37,155 nt of DNA from Pseudomonas oleovorans subsp. oleovorans (GCF_002197815.1 NZ_NIUB01000041.1:1-37155); one strand, 5' to 3'; counted from the first letter of the stretch, positions 25,817-35,609 are shown. Made by a program: numbers and translations. Notes: a model not told the origin generated them from the sequence alone.

Positions 25817-26839
25817 TCAGCATTCCTCACTCATAGGGGTGGATTGGGTGAAACCGGTGAATGGGCGTTGCCCAAGATTCCAGAACTCCATGACCTCGCC
25901 GCCCACCCCGACCTGCAGACTGGCGCTGTCGTCGATCTGACCAATGCGCGCACAGGTCAGCCCCTCCAGGGCGAAGGTGGTGTGCACGTCGGCCCAGGCG
26001 CTTTCCTCCAGGGTCAGCAAAAAGCCGTAGCTGGGAAACGCCTGCAGCCAGCGCAGCAGGTCGCCGTCGTCCGGGCACGGCAATCCATCGAGTTCAAGCC
26101 TCGCGCCACAGCCGGTCGGCTCCAGCAGCATCAGCAGAGTGCCCAATAGCCCGGCGTTGCTGATGTCCTTGGCGGCGGCAAGCAAGCCGCCCTCGGCCAG
26201 ACGCGGTAGCACATCGAGCTGGCTGCGCAGGCGCTCGCCGGAACGTTTCTCGAAGGCTTTCCAATAGGGCACGCCGGGGTGCCAGCGGCCATCCAGATCC
26301 ACGGCCATCGCCAGTACCTGACCAGGTGCGACATGCAGGGTGGAGAGCAGCCGGTGAGCGATGCCGGTGATGGCCACCGCCAAGCCAGCACGGGCATCGG
26401 CGCCCTGGTGGGTATGCCCGCCGGCCAGTAGCAGGCCATAGGCCTGGCAGGCCTCGCGAATGCCCTGAAGCAACTGCTCGGCCTTGTCCTCGTCATGGTG
26501 CCAGTAGGCATTGACCACTGCCGTGGGACGCCCGCCCATGGCGGCGATATCGCTGACGTTGGCCATCACCGCCGACCAGCCGGCGAACCAGGGGCTGGAT
26601 TCGACGAAGGCCGGCAACATGCCTTCGATGGCCAACAACTGGTAATGCTCGCCGCAACGTATGGCCGCCGTGTCATCGCCGGGCAGTGCATAACGGGCAT
26701 CACCCTGCGGCAGCGAGCCGGACAACCCCTGGGCCGGTCGCTGAATGGCCTGCTTGGCGCGCATCGCCGGGGTGTCGTGCAGTGCCGCGAGCAGTTCGCT
26801 CAGGCCAGTGGCTGGGGTCTTGCGCAATGCCTCAGCCAT
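25817..26839 (-). CDS. nitF: NitF, AIR synthase-like protein (Sll0787 family)
   Basis: A 340-aa PurM/ThiL-fold protein. The ATP/Mg-binding features of the fold are visible: PGDDTAAIR (53-61), NVSDIAAMGG (94-103), LLAGGHTHQG (137-146) and AAKDISNAGLLGTLLMLLE near 220-238. AIR synthase-family enzymes activate a carbonyl or carboxylate oxygen with ATP. The substrate in Nit1C clusters is unknown. Its ATG lies inside the nitE end with an 8-bp ATGGCTGA overlap, so translation is coupled. In some species the acetyltransferase and this protein are fused (MSMEG_0567 type), which fits the tight overlap. Confidence 0.88.
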   Translation of the reverse strand: MAEALRKTPATGLSELLAALHDTPAMRAKQAIQRPAQGLSGSLPQGDARYALPGDDTAAIRCGEHYQLLAIEGMLPAFVESSPWFAGWSAVMANVSDIAAMGGRPTAVVNAYWHHDEDKAEQLLQGIREACQAYGLLLAGGHTHQGADARAGLAVAITGIAHRLLSTLHVAPGQVLAMAVDLDGRWHPGVPYWKAFEKRSGERLRSQLDVLPRLAEGGLLAAAKDISNAGLLGTLLMLLEPTGCGARLELDGLPCPDDGDLLRWLQAFPSYGFLLTLEESAWADVHTTFALEGLTCARIGQIDDSASLQVGVGGEVMEFWNLGQRPFTGFTQSTPMSEEC

Positions 26840-27392
26840 GACGCCGCTCCTTGAGGGGCAGCAACGACACCTCGCGTGGCATGAAGGGATAGCGCGCCAG
26901 GTTCGCCTGCATCAGCACGTGCTCGCGCTCGAGCAATTGCAACGACCGCAAACTCTGCCAGTGCAGGCCGTGGAACCAGGCTTCGTTATGCGCCTGCACG
27001 GTGGCCAGAAAGGTGTGACAGCCCAGCTCGATAGCTCGTGACACCGCCTCGTTGACCAGCGCCTTGCCGATCATGCCGTGGCGGCGATAGTCGCGCTCCA
27101 CGCACAGACGGCCGCCATACCACAGCCCCGGCGCCTGCTCGTAGATGCGTACCGCACCGACCACCCGGTCGGCCACGCCACAGTTGTAGGCGACGGCAAC
27201 GATCGGCAGGGCCTGGAAGTCGTGCGTATCACGATCCTGGGCGAACAGCCCCTGCTCGTCGGCGAAGACCGCACGGCGCAAGCGGTAGTAGTCTTCCCGC
27301 TCCCAGCGCTCGGTGGCAGGCTTGACCAGCAGATCGCCGGTGAGGAAGTCGCGAAAGGTGTCGTCATTCAAGGCGAAGGCATGCTCGGCCAT
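26832..27392 (-). CDS. nitE: NitE, GNAT-family N-acetyltransferase (MSMEG_0567 N-terminal type)
   Basis: A 186-aa GNAT protein. YYRLRRAVFADEQGLF (35-50) is the family start, and ERDYRRHGMIGKALVNEA (99-116) is the acetyl-CoA pyrophosphate-binding motif A. The acceptor is unknown. The start at 27392 is supported by GAGGG 9 bp upstream; a start at 27440 would lie inside nitD. The gap from nitD is 11 bp and the end overlaps nitF. It is the fifth gene of the Nit1C set. Confidence 0.88.
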   Translation of the reverse strand: MAEHAFALNDDTFRDFLTGDLLVKPATERWEREDYYRLRRAVFADEQGLFAQDRDTHDFQALPIVAVAYNCGVADRVVGAVRIYEQAPGLWYGGRLCVERDYRRHGMIGKALVNEAVSRAIELGCHTFLATVQAHNEAWFHGLHWQSLRSLQLLEREHVLMQANLARYPFMPREVSLLPLKERRHG

Positions 27393-27403
27393 GGTCGTTT
27401 CCC

Positions 27404-28504
27404 TCACTCGTGGCGTTTCAAGGCCGAACAGGCGCCACACTTGGCGCAGCCAGCCTTGATCTGTTCGGAATGCAGCCCGTGCCGCTGCAGGCTGGCACCA
27501 ATGCGCGGATACAGGCGCTGCATGAAGGCGCTGTCGGGCTTGGGGTGCTGAGCCAGTGGCGTGCCGTCGATGGGAACGAAAGGCACTACGAAGGGGTAGA
27601 CGCCCATTGCCGCCAGGCGCTCGGCCATGGCCACGATGGCCTCTTCGCTATCGCCCAGCCCGGCCAGGATGTAGGTGCTGACCTGGCCACGCCCGAAGAC
27701 CTCGACGGCCGCCGCGAAAGCCGAGAAATAACGCGCCAGCGGCACCTGCGCCTTGCCCGGCATGATCCGCTGGCGCACCTCGTCGGTGACCGCCTCCAAG
27801 TGCATGCCCAGCGAGACCACGCCGCAGTCTTGCAAGCGGCGAAACCAGGCGTCCTCGTCCGGCGGCTCGCACTGCGCCTGGATCGGCAGAGCCACTGCCG
27901 CGGTAACGGCAGCGGCCGATTCGCAAAGGATGGCAGCACCACGGTCAGAGGTTTGCGGCGTGCCAGTGGTCATCACCATGTGCTTGACGCCATCGAGCTC
28001 CACCGCCGCTTTGGCCACCTCAGCGAGGTGGGCCGGGCGCTTGCGTGCGATGGTCTTGCCACTTTCCAGGGACTGGCCGATGGCGCAGAACTGGCAGGCA
28101 CTGGCAGCATCGTTCATGCGGATGCAGTGCTGCAGCAACGTAGTGGCCAGCACGTCATCGCTGTGCAGGGTGGCGATCTTCCAGTAAGGGATGCCGTCGG
28201 CGGTGCTGCGTGCGTAGAAGTTCGGCACGCCTGGCACCTGCACCTGGCCCACCTGCTGGCCGTCGCGGTAGATCAGCGCCAGCTCGCCCGCACCCTGCGG
28301 ACGCACTTCGTAGGGCGATAGCAACGAGGCCTGATTGAGCATCGGCACCATCGCTGTATGCCCGCCCAACGACAGCGCCTTGTGATCGGAAGGCCCGGCG
28401 CCGCCCTTGCGCGACAGGCCGTGGCCGTCGTCCTGCCAGCGCGCGCCATGGCACTGCAGCTCGCTGAGCAGGTCCAGCGCGGCGATGCGTTCAGAGGCTG
28501 ACAT
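27404..28504 (-). CDS. nitD: NitD, MSMEG_0568-family radical SAM protein
   Basis: A 366-aa radical S-adenosylmethionine family protein. The cluster-binding cysteines appear as Cys127-X9-Cys137-X2-Cys140 (HCIRMNDAASACQFCAIG), which departs from the standard CX3CX2C. A second set, Cys353-X2-Cys356-X2-Cys359 (GCAKCGACSAL), sits just before the C-terminus and could hold an auxiliary iron-sulfur cluster (inference). IQAQCEPPDEDAWF and VSTYILAGLGDSEEAI are barrel landmarks of the family. The reaction is unknown. ATG 28504 lies within the nitC 3' end (14-bp overlap), with GAGGAGG 6 bp upstream inside nitC. This favours it over the upstream in-frame codon at 28555. Confidence 0.9.
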   Translation of the reverse strand: MSASERIAALDLLSELQCHGARWQDDGHGLSRKGGAGPSDHKALSLGGHTAMVPMLNQASLLSPYEVRPQGAGELALIYRDGQQVGQVQVPGVPNFYARSTADGIPYWKIATLHSDDVLATTLLQHCIRMNDAASACQFCAIGQSLESGKTIARKRPAHLAEVAKAAVELDGVKHMVMTTGTPQTSDRGAAILCESAAAVTAAVALPIQAQCEPPDEDAWFRRLQDCGVVSLGMHLEAVTDEVRQRIMPGKAQVPLARYFSAFAAAVEVFGRGQVSTYILAGLGDSEEAIVAMAERLAAMGVYPFVVPFVPIDGTPLAQHPKPDSAFMQRLYPRIGASLQRHGLHSEQIKAGCAKCGACSALKRHE

Positions 28505-29471
28505 GCTCGACCTCCTCGGCTTCATGCCGCCCCGGCAGCGCCGTGACGCGCTCATGCAGGTGGGCGGTAGGCGTGCGGTCGATCAGCAGGCTGAGCAGTT
28601 CCGGCCGGCTGTAGTGGCCGACCGAATCCATCATGCGCTTGCGCTTGTCGATCAGCGTCAGGTCGAGATCGGCGATCACCTCACCCTCGCCACTGCGCAG
28701 CGGCTCCCCCAGCAGCTTGCCTTCGGGGCTGACGATGGCGGTGAAGCAACCGCCGGAAATCGGCCCCAGCCCACAGCCGGTATCGACCATGATGCGCTGC
28801 TGCTGTTCCGGCTCCAGCCAGGCGGTGGCGTTGACCACGAAGCAGCCGGACTCCAGCGCATGGTGGCGGATGCTGACCTCGATCTGCTCGGCGAAGATCT
28901 CCCCCACCAGCGAACCGGGAAACATCGCCGCATGAATCTGCTCGCCATCGGCCATCAGGGCATAGCGCGCCAGCGGGTTATAGTGCTCCCAGCAGGCCAG
29001 CGAGCCGATACGCCCGACCTGGCTGGCCACAGCACGCAGGCCAGAGCCATCGCCCTGCCCCCAGACCATACGCTCATGGTAGGTCGGAGTGATCTTGCGC
29101 CGATGCTGAATGAGGCTGCCATCGGCATCGAACAACAGTTGAGCGTTGTAGATCGTGCCACCGTCACGCTCGTTGATGCCCAGCGACACCACCATCCGAG
29201 CTTCGCGACAGGCCTCGGCAATCGCGGCGGTCGCCGCCGACGGCACCTGCACCGACTCCTCGAGCAGGCGCAGATGCTCCTTGCCCATCATGAACGGAGG
29301 CTGCACGAAGGAGAAATAGGGGTAGTAGGGCACCACGGTTTCCGGGAAGACGGCAAACTGCACGCCCTCGCGGCCGAGGCGCAGGATGGTCTGGACGATC
29401 TTCTCGACGGTACCCTCGCGACTGTAGAGCACGGGCGAGAGCTGCACGGCAGCGGCACGGACGATGGCCAT
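28491..29471 (-). CDS. nitC: NitC, nitrilase of the Nit1C cluster
   Basis: A 326-aa nitrilase of the carbon-nitrogen hydrolase superfamily. The catalytic triad is Glu44 (FPETVVPYYPYF), Lys126 (HRRKITPTYHERMVWGQGDG) and Cys160 (GSLACWEHYNP), with the accessory Glu133. It should hydrolyse a nitrile to the carboxylate and ammonia. In cyanide-growing pseudomonads the Nit1C nitrilase is required for cyanide use, probably acting on nitriles formed from cyanide; the true substrate is not shown by sequence. AAGGAATTCGCC precedes ATG 29471. nitB lies upstream with a hairpin between them. Confidence 0.93.
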   Translation of the reverse strand: MAIVRAAAVQLSPVLYSREGTVEKIVQTILRLGREGVQFAVFPETVVPYYPYFSFVQPPFMMGKEHLRLLEESVQVPSAATAAIAEACREARMVVSLGINERDGGTIYNAQLLFDADGSLIQHRRKITPTYHERMVWGQGDGSGLRAVASQVGRIGSLACWEHYNPLARYALMADGEQIHAAMFPGSLVGEIFAEQIEVSIRHHALESGCFVVNATAWLEPEQQQRIMVDTGCGLGPISGGCFTAIVSPEGKLLGEPLRSGEGEVIADLDLTLIDKRKRMMDSVGHYSRPELLSLLIDRTPTAHLHERVTALPGRHEAEEVEHVSL

Positions 29472-29495
29472 GGCGAATTCCTTGTACGAACGTGG

Positions 29496-29513
29496 CCCCT
29501 CCCGCAGGAGGGG
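29496..29513 (-). other. Hairpin between nitB and nitC
   Basis: Perfect 7-bp stem CCCCTCC / GGAGGGG with a CGCA loop in the 51-bp nitB-nitC gap. No T-run follows on either strand. It could act as a processing or stability element that sets nitB apart from the downstream genes. Confidence 0.5.
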
Positions 29514-29522
29514 CGGGAAGGA

Positions 29523-30005
29523 TCAGGCAGTCCAGGTGTCGATGATCAGCGCGCCTTCGCGACGCATCAGCAAACGCAGATCCATCACGTCCAGCGGGTT
29601 GATGGCGCGGATGCCTTCGATCAGCGCTTTCTCGGTCTGCCCGTACAGGGCCTGCAGGGCGAAACGGCAGGCATAGACCTCACCGCCTTCCTCGATGAAC
29701 GCCTTGATCTGGTTGTTGACCGCCAGGTGGCCGGGGAAGGCTTCATTGCCCAGGGTGGGGAAGCCACGCTGCACGCCAAGCTGCACGCCCGGCCCGTAGA
29801 GCAGCACCTTGGTCTCGAAGCCTTTGCGCAGCAGGCGTTTGGCCTGCAGCATGTTGACCAGGCCAATGGAACCCTCGAAAGCGATGGTGTGGAAGGTGAT
29901 GAGGGCTTTCTCGCCTGGCTCGGCCTTGACGTCCTCGAAAACCTTCTCTTCGTAGTTGACCAGGAAGTCGCCGTCCTTGTAATGGGCGATATCGACGCTC
30001 GGCAT
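29523..30005 (-). CDS. nitB: NitB, MSMEG_0572/Sll0783-family protein
   Basis: A 160-aa protein of the MSMEG_0572 / Sll0783 family, annotated elsewhere as a nitrogen starvation response protein. Its centre, ALITFHTIAFEGSIGLVNMLQAKRLLRKGFETKVLLYGPGVQLG (about 34-77), looks like a DsrE/DsrF-type alpha/beta fold, and one cysteine (VYACRFALQALYG, near residue 113) sits where such folds often carry one. That similarity is my inference. The biochemical role is unknown. It is the first gene of the minus-strand Nit1C operon, with GAGGAG upstream of ATG 30005 and a sigma54 promoter about 50 bp before that. Confidence 0.88.
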   Translation of the reverse strand: MPSVDIAHYKDGDFLVNYEEKVFEDVKAEPGEKALITFHTIAFEGSIGLVNMLQAKRLLRKGFETKVLLYGPGVQLGVQRGFPTLGNEAFPGHLAVNNQIKAFIEEGGEVYACRFALQALYGQTEKALIEGIRAINPLDVMDLRLLMRREGALIIDTWTA

Positions 30006-30064
30006 GGGTGCTCTCCTCTTCTGCTTTTCTTCACGGTGGAAGTCACCGTGCTTGCAAGAGCTAG

Positions 30065-30080
30065 AGCGAAGGCTGTGCCA
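30065..30080 (-). promoter_or_regulatory. Sigma54 (RpoN) -24/-12 promoter of the nitB-H operon
   Basis: On the minus strand this reads TGGCACAGCCTTCGCT: GG and GC separated by exactly 10 nt, with a consensus TGGCAC -24 box and TCGC for TTGC at -12 (one mismatch). It points towards nitB, with a predicted transcription start near 30054, about 50 nt before the ATG. The divergent gene encodes a sigma54 activator, which fits. Confidence 0.8.
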
Positions 30081-30110
30081 GGTTTTCAGCTATTTATTTT
30101 TATTATTTCA

Positions 30111-30123
30111 AATCAAACAGTTA
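30111..30123 (+). promoter_or_regulatory. IHF binding site between activator sites and sigma54 promoter
   Basis: AATCAAACAGTTA matches the IHF consensus WATCAANNNNTTR at every fixed position. A run of A/T (tatttatttttattattt) lies beside it at 30091-30109, also typical. It sits between the sigma54 promoter and the palindromes, where IHF bending brings an activator to the polymerase. Confidence 0.65.
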
Positions 30124-30159
30124 GTTATCTGATCCGGTTTTCCAGGCACGATCTGCACC

Positions 30160-30188
30160 TAGGCATCGACTACGAAGTCTCGTATAAA
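30160..30188 (+). promoter_or_regulatory. Possible sigma70 promoter of nitA
   Basis: TAGGCA (30160-30165, four of six bases of TTGACA) and TATAAA (30183-30188) are 17 bp apart, giving a start near 30195 and a very short leader to ATG 30227. The -10 box lies between palindromes 1 and 2. Weak on its own; the position is what makes it plausible. Confidence 0.4.
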
Positions 30189-30224
30189 AACGAAAGTTCG
30201 TAGCAGCAATTACGAGGTTTCGTA
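30171..30224. promoter_or_regulatory. Three 14-bp palindromes, proposed NitA activator sites
   Basis: TACGAAGTCTCGTA (30171-30184), AACGAAAGTTCGTA (30189-30202) and TACGAGGTTTCGTA (30211-30224). The first and third have perfect 5-bp arms TACGA/TCGTA; the second keeps ACGA/TCGT. Centres are 18 and 22 bp apart. They lie about 90-145 bp upstream of the -24 element of nitB, the usual range for enhancer sites of sigma54 activators. The third overlaps the nitA ribosome binding site (GAGG at 30214-30217). The link to NitA is inference from position. Confidence 0.7.
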
Positions 30225-30226
30225 GC

Positions 30227-32149
<1,923 letters not shown>

Positions 32150-32366
32150 AGGTGAGCGGACCTACCCGGTGGGTGAACAGCTCGGAGCACTCTGCCTCAA
32201 GTTCATCACGAGTGCCACGGCGGTCTCGGCGGGTCTGTTGCACATTGGATTAACATTGCTTGCGGCAGCATTCCCCCATACGGCATGAAGGCAAGAGCAC
32301 AATGCGGATTGCCAGCGCCTCACCCAGCAGCAACACTCGCGTTCCCACCCTGCCGGATACTTCGCC

Positions 32367-33257
32367 TTGCGTACCGCCGACCTGCTCCGCCTGCTGCTGC
32401 TCGCCGCCATCTGGGGCGCCAGCTTCCTGTTCATGCGCGTTGCCGCCCCCGTGTTGGGAAGCATGCCGACCGCGTTCTTTCGCGCCAGCTTCGGCGCGCT
32501 GGGGCTTCTGGTGCTGCTCCTGCTGCTGCGCAGTGACTGGGACTTTCGCGGCAAACTGCGCATCTGCCTCGGCCTGGGCGTGATCAACGCCGGCCTGCCT
32601 TCAGCCATGTATTGCCTGGCGGCGCTGATCCTGCCGGCCGGTTATTCGGCGATCTTCAACGCCACCACCCCTCTGATGGGTGTATTGATCGGCGCACTGT
32701 TCTTCCATGAGGGCATCACCCTGAGCAAGGCGGCGGGCGTGTTTCTCGGCCTGCTCGGCGTAGCGGTGCTGACCCGCACCGGCCCGGTGGCCTTCGACCT
32801 GCAACTGCTGCTGGGCGCCGGTGCCTGCCTGGTGGCCACCACCTGCTACGGCTTCGCTGGTTTCCTTACTCGACGCTGGATCGGCCAACAGGGCGGCCTG
32901 GACAATCGCCTCACTGCCTTCGCCAGCCTCGCGGGTGCCAGCCTGTTCCTGCTACCGCTGTTCGGCGGCAGCCTGGCGCTGCAACCGCCGCCGAGCTGGG
33001 GCGGCATTGAGGTGTGGCTGTCGCTGGCCGGCCTTGGCCTGGTCTGCACCGCGTTCGCCTACGTGCTGTATTTCCGTTTGCTGGCCGATATCGGACCGAT
33101 CAAGGCCAGCACCACCACTTTCCTCATCCCGCCATTCGGCGTGCTATGGGGCGCTTTGCTCCTGGGTGAGCCACTGAGCTGGGCCTACCTGCCTGGCTGC
33201 TTGTTGATCGCATTGGCGCTGTGGCTGGTGGTGCGCCCAAGCGTGACCAAAAGGTAG
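32367..33257 (+). CDS. EamA/DMT-family transporter
   Basis: A 296-aa membrane protein with two EamA repeats, about ten hydrophobic segments and the family start LLRLLLLAAIWGASFLFMRVA. The second repeat carries LVCTAFAYVLYFRLLADIGPIKASTTTFLIPPFGVLWGALLLGEPLS. Members export amino acids or other metabolites; the substrate here is unknown. The only usable start is TTG 32367: an in-frame TGA lies upstream at about 32285 and no ATG or GTG lies between. Its ribosome binding site is weak. It lies 217 bp after nitA in the same direction, without visible terminator, and is not a known part of Nit1C. Confidence 0.82.
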   Translation: MRTADLLRLLLLAAIWGASFLFMRVAAPVLGSMPTAFFRASFGALGLLVLLLLLRSDWDFRGKLRICLGLGVINAGLPSAMYCLAALILPAGYSAIFNATTPLMGVLIGALFFHEGITLSKAAGVFLGLLGVAVLTRTGPVAFDLQLLLGAGACLVATTCYGFAGFLTRRWIGQQGGLDNRLTAFASLAGASLFLLPLFGGSLALQPPPSWGGIEVWLSLAGLGLVCTAFAYVLYFRLLADIGPIKASTTTFLIPPFGVLWGALLLGEPLSWAYLPGCLLIALALWLVVRPSVTKR

Positions 33258-33312
33258 CCCGGATGAAATCCGGGAGACAGGCGGTGAATGCTCCCGGATT
33301 GCATCCGGCTAC
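33254..33312. repeat. REP-like inverted pair, family A
   Basis: GTAGCCCGGATGAAATCCGGG followed, after about 18 bp, by CCCGGATTGCATCCGGCTAC. It starts at the stop codon of the EamA gene. The gap 33258-33565 between the convergent EamA and cysK genes holds only this and the two next repeat elements. Confidence 0.8.
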
Positions 33313-33351
33313 GGACTGGTAGTCAGGCCAGGCGTGGCGAAAGCCTATACT

Positions 33352-33424
33352 GTAGGAGTGGCGCCCCGCCGCGAATCTGGGCGCGCGAAATTGAAAAGCT
33401 TCGCCCCGGGGCGGGGCTCCTACG
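33352..33424. repeat. REP-like inverted pair, family B
   Basis: GTAGGAGTGGCGCCCCGCC on the left and GGGGCGGGGCTCCTAC on the right, imperfect. Same family as 4557-4638 and 35610-35678. Confidence 0.7.
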
Positions 33425-33442
33425 AAAGTAGCCATTTAGAAA

Positions 33443-33503
33443 GTAGCCCAATGAAATCCGGGGCGCAGGCGGCGTGACTCCCCGGATTGCATCCGAGCTA
33501 CGG
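33443..33503. repeat. REP-like inverted pair, family A, second copy in the same gap
   Basis: GTAGCCCAATGAAATCCGGGG paired with CCCCGGATTGCATCCGAGCTAC. It is nearly a duplicate of 33254-33312, with the same spacer length class (AGGCGG...TG). Confidence 0.75.
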
Positions 33504-33565
33504 ACTGGCGGTCAGGCCAAGCGTAGGTGGATCGCGCTTCATTGATCCACCCGCCTGCAGCTGCT

Positions 33566-34537
33566 TTACTGCTGCAGCTCCTGCTCGGTGAACATATCGC
33601 TGAACAGCATGCTCGACAGATAGCGCTCGCCGGAGTCCGGCAGGATCACCACCATGGTCTTGCCCTGCATCTCTGGTTTCTCCGCCAGACGCACCGCCGC
33701 CACCATCGCTGCGCCGCAAGAGATACCGCAGAGAATGCCCTCCTCACGCATAAGGCGCAGGGCCATGGCCTTGGCTTCGTCGTCAGTGACCTGCTCGACC
33801 TGATCGACCATCGCCAGGTCGAGGTTCTTCGGTACGAAACCGGCGCCGATGCCCTGAATCTTGTGCGGTGCCGGCTTGACCTCGTCACCGGCCAGGGTCT
33901 GACTGATCACCGGCGAACTCACCGGCTCCACCGCCACCGACAGAATCGGCTTGCCCTGGGTCTGCTTGATGTAACGCGAAATGCCGGTGATGGTGCCGCC
34001 GGTGCCGACGCCGGAGACCAGCACGTCGATGGCGCCTTCGGTGTCACGCCAGATTTCCGGGCCGGTGGTCTTTTCGTGAATGGCCGGGTTGGCCGGGTTC
34101 TCGAACTGCTGCGGCAGGTAATAGTGAGGATTGGCTGCCACCAGCTCGTTGGCCTTCTCGATCGCGCCCTTCATACCCTTGGCCGGCTCGGTCAGCACCA
34201 GTTCGGCGCCAAGGGCCTTGAGCACCTTGCGCCGCTCCAGACTCATCGAGGCCGGCATGGTCAGCACCAGCTTGTACCCGCGCGCAGCGGCGACGAAGGC
34301 CAGGCCGATGCCAGTGTTGCCCGAGGTCGGTTCGACGATGGTCATGCCCGGCTTGAGCACACCGCGCTCTTCGGCGTCCCAGATCATGCTCGCGCCAATA
34401 CGGCATTTGACCGAATAAGCCGGGTTACGGCCCTCGATCTTGGCCAGAATGGTCACGCCTTTCGGCCCCAGGCGATTGATCATCACCAGGGGCGTATTAC
34501 CGATGGCCTGGGCGTTGTCTGCAAAAATGCGGCTCAT
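33566..34537 (-). CDS. cysK: Cysteine synthase A (O-acetylserine sulfhydrylase)
   Basis: A 323-aa PLP enzyme, full length. The PLP lysine is Lys44 (NPAYSVKCRIG), the substrate loop is TSGNTG (71-76) and the phosphate-binding loop is GVGTGG (176-181). It makes cysteine from O-acetylserine and sulfide. The start at 34537 (MSRIFADNAQAIGNTPLV) matches the family and has AAGG 8 bp upstream; the longer frame to 34630 lacks similarity. It is divergent from the MoxR gene. Some enzymes of this family can also use cyanide in place of sulfide to form beta-cyanoalanine, which is of interest next to a nitrilase cluster, but the protein itself looks like an ordinary CysK. Confidence 0.93.
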   Translation of the reverse strand: MSRIFADNAQAIGNTPLVMINRLGPKGVTILAKIEGRNPAYSVKCRIGASMIWDAEERGVLKPGMTIVEPTSGNTGIGLAFVAAARGYKLVLTMPASMSLERRKVLKALGAELVLTEPAKGMKGAIEKANELVAANPHYYLPQQFENPANPAIHEKTTGPEIWRDTEGAIDVLVSGVGTGGTITGISRYIKQTQGKPILSVAVEPVSSPVISQTLAGDEVKPAPHKIQGIGAGFVPKNLDLAMVDQVEQVTDDEAKAMALRLMREEGILCGISCGAAMVAAVRLAEKPEMQGKTMVVILPDSGERYLSSMLFSDMFTEQELQQ

Positions 34538-34744
34538 GACGAAATCCTTGCGGGCAGAGAAAGACACCAAGCCTAAGCTGCGCCCTGGCGCGCGTCCAGC
34601 CAAGAGACCGAAAGCCGGATGACTCGCCATTCAGTGACTGAATACTGCGTCTGCGTTCACAGCCACCAGAGCTGCGCGTTATAGTCGCGCTTTGAATTTC
34701 TGCTGCGGGCCGGCCCCGCGCGTTACCGTTGCGAGGATTTTCCG

Positions 34745-35590
34745 ATGAAGTTCGAAGGCACCCAGTCCTACGTCGCCACTGACGACCTCAAGCTCGCGGT
34801 CAACGCCGCCATCACCCTGCAGCGCCCACTGCTGGTCAAGGGTGAGCCGGGTACCGGCAAGACCATGCTTGCCGAACAACTGGCCGAGGCCTTCGGCGCC
34901 AAGCTGATCACTTGGCACATCAAGTCCACCACCAAGGCGCATCAGGGCCTGTACGAATACGATGCGGTCAGCCGCCTGCGTGACTCGCAGCTCGACTCGG
35001 ACAAGGTTCACGACGTTCGCAACTACATCAAGAAGGGCAAGCTGTGGGAGGCCTTCGAGGCCGACGAACGCGTGATCCTGCTGATCGACGAGATCGACAA
35101 GGCCGACATCGAGTTCCCCAACGATCTGTTGCAGGAACTCGACAAGATGGAGTTCTACGTCTACGAGACCAACGAGACGATCAAGGCCAAGCAGCGCCCG
35201 ATCATCATCATCACCTCAAACAACGAGAAGGAACTGCCGGACGCCTTCCTGCGCCGCTGCTTCTTCCACTACATCGCCTTCCCGGATCGCGACACGCTGA
35301 AGAAAATCGTCGATGTGCACTACCCCAACATCAGCGGCGAGCTGGTGGCCGAGGCGCTGGACGTGTTTTTCGACGTGCGCAAGGTGCCAGGCCTGAAGAA
35401 GAAGCCTTCGACCAGCGAGCTGGTGGACTGGCTCAAGCTGCTGATGGCCGACAACATCGGTGAAGCCGTGCTGCGCGAACGCGATCCGACCAAGGCCATC
35501 CCGCCGCTGGCAGGCGCCCTGGTGAAGAACGAGCAGGATGTACAACTGCTCGAGCGCCTGGCCTTCATGACCCGCCGCGCTTCTCGGTAA
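34745..35590 (+). CDS. MoxR-family AAA+ ATPase
   Basis: A 281-aa MoxR-type ATPase. Walker A is GEPGTGKT (33-40), Walker B is LLIDEIDKAD near 117-126, sensor 1 lies in IIIITSNNEKELPDAFLRRC (about 153-172), and an arginine pair RR marks the finger. MoxR proteins act as chaperone-like partners of vWA proteins in maturing or remodelling protein complexes; the vWA partner follows at 35726. GAGGATTTTCCG precedes ATG 34745. Between the two genes lies a perfect REP-type inverted pair (35610-35678). Confidence 0.9.
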   Translation: MKFEGTQSYVATDDLKLAVNAAITLQRPLLVKGEPGTGKTMLAEQLAEAFGAKLITWHIKSTTKAHQGLYEYDAVSRLRDSQLDSDKVHDVRNYIKKGKLWEAFEADERVILLIDEIDKADIEFPNDLLQELDKMEFYVYETNETIKAKQRPIIIITSNNEKELPDAFLRRCFFHYIAFPDRDTLKKIVDVHYPNISGELVAEALDVFFDVRKVPGLKKKPSTSELVDWLKLLMADNIGEAVLRERDPTKAIPPLAGALVKNEQDVQLLERLAFMTRRASR

Positions 35591-35609
35591 CGGACACTGA
35601 TCTGAAACT

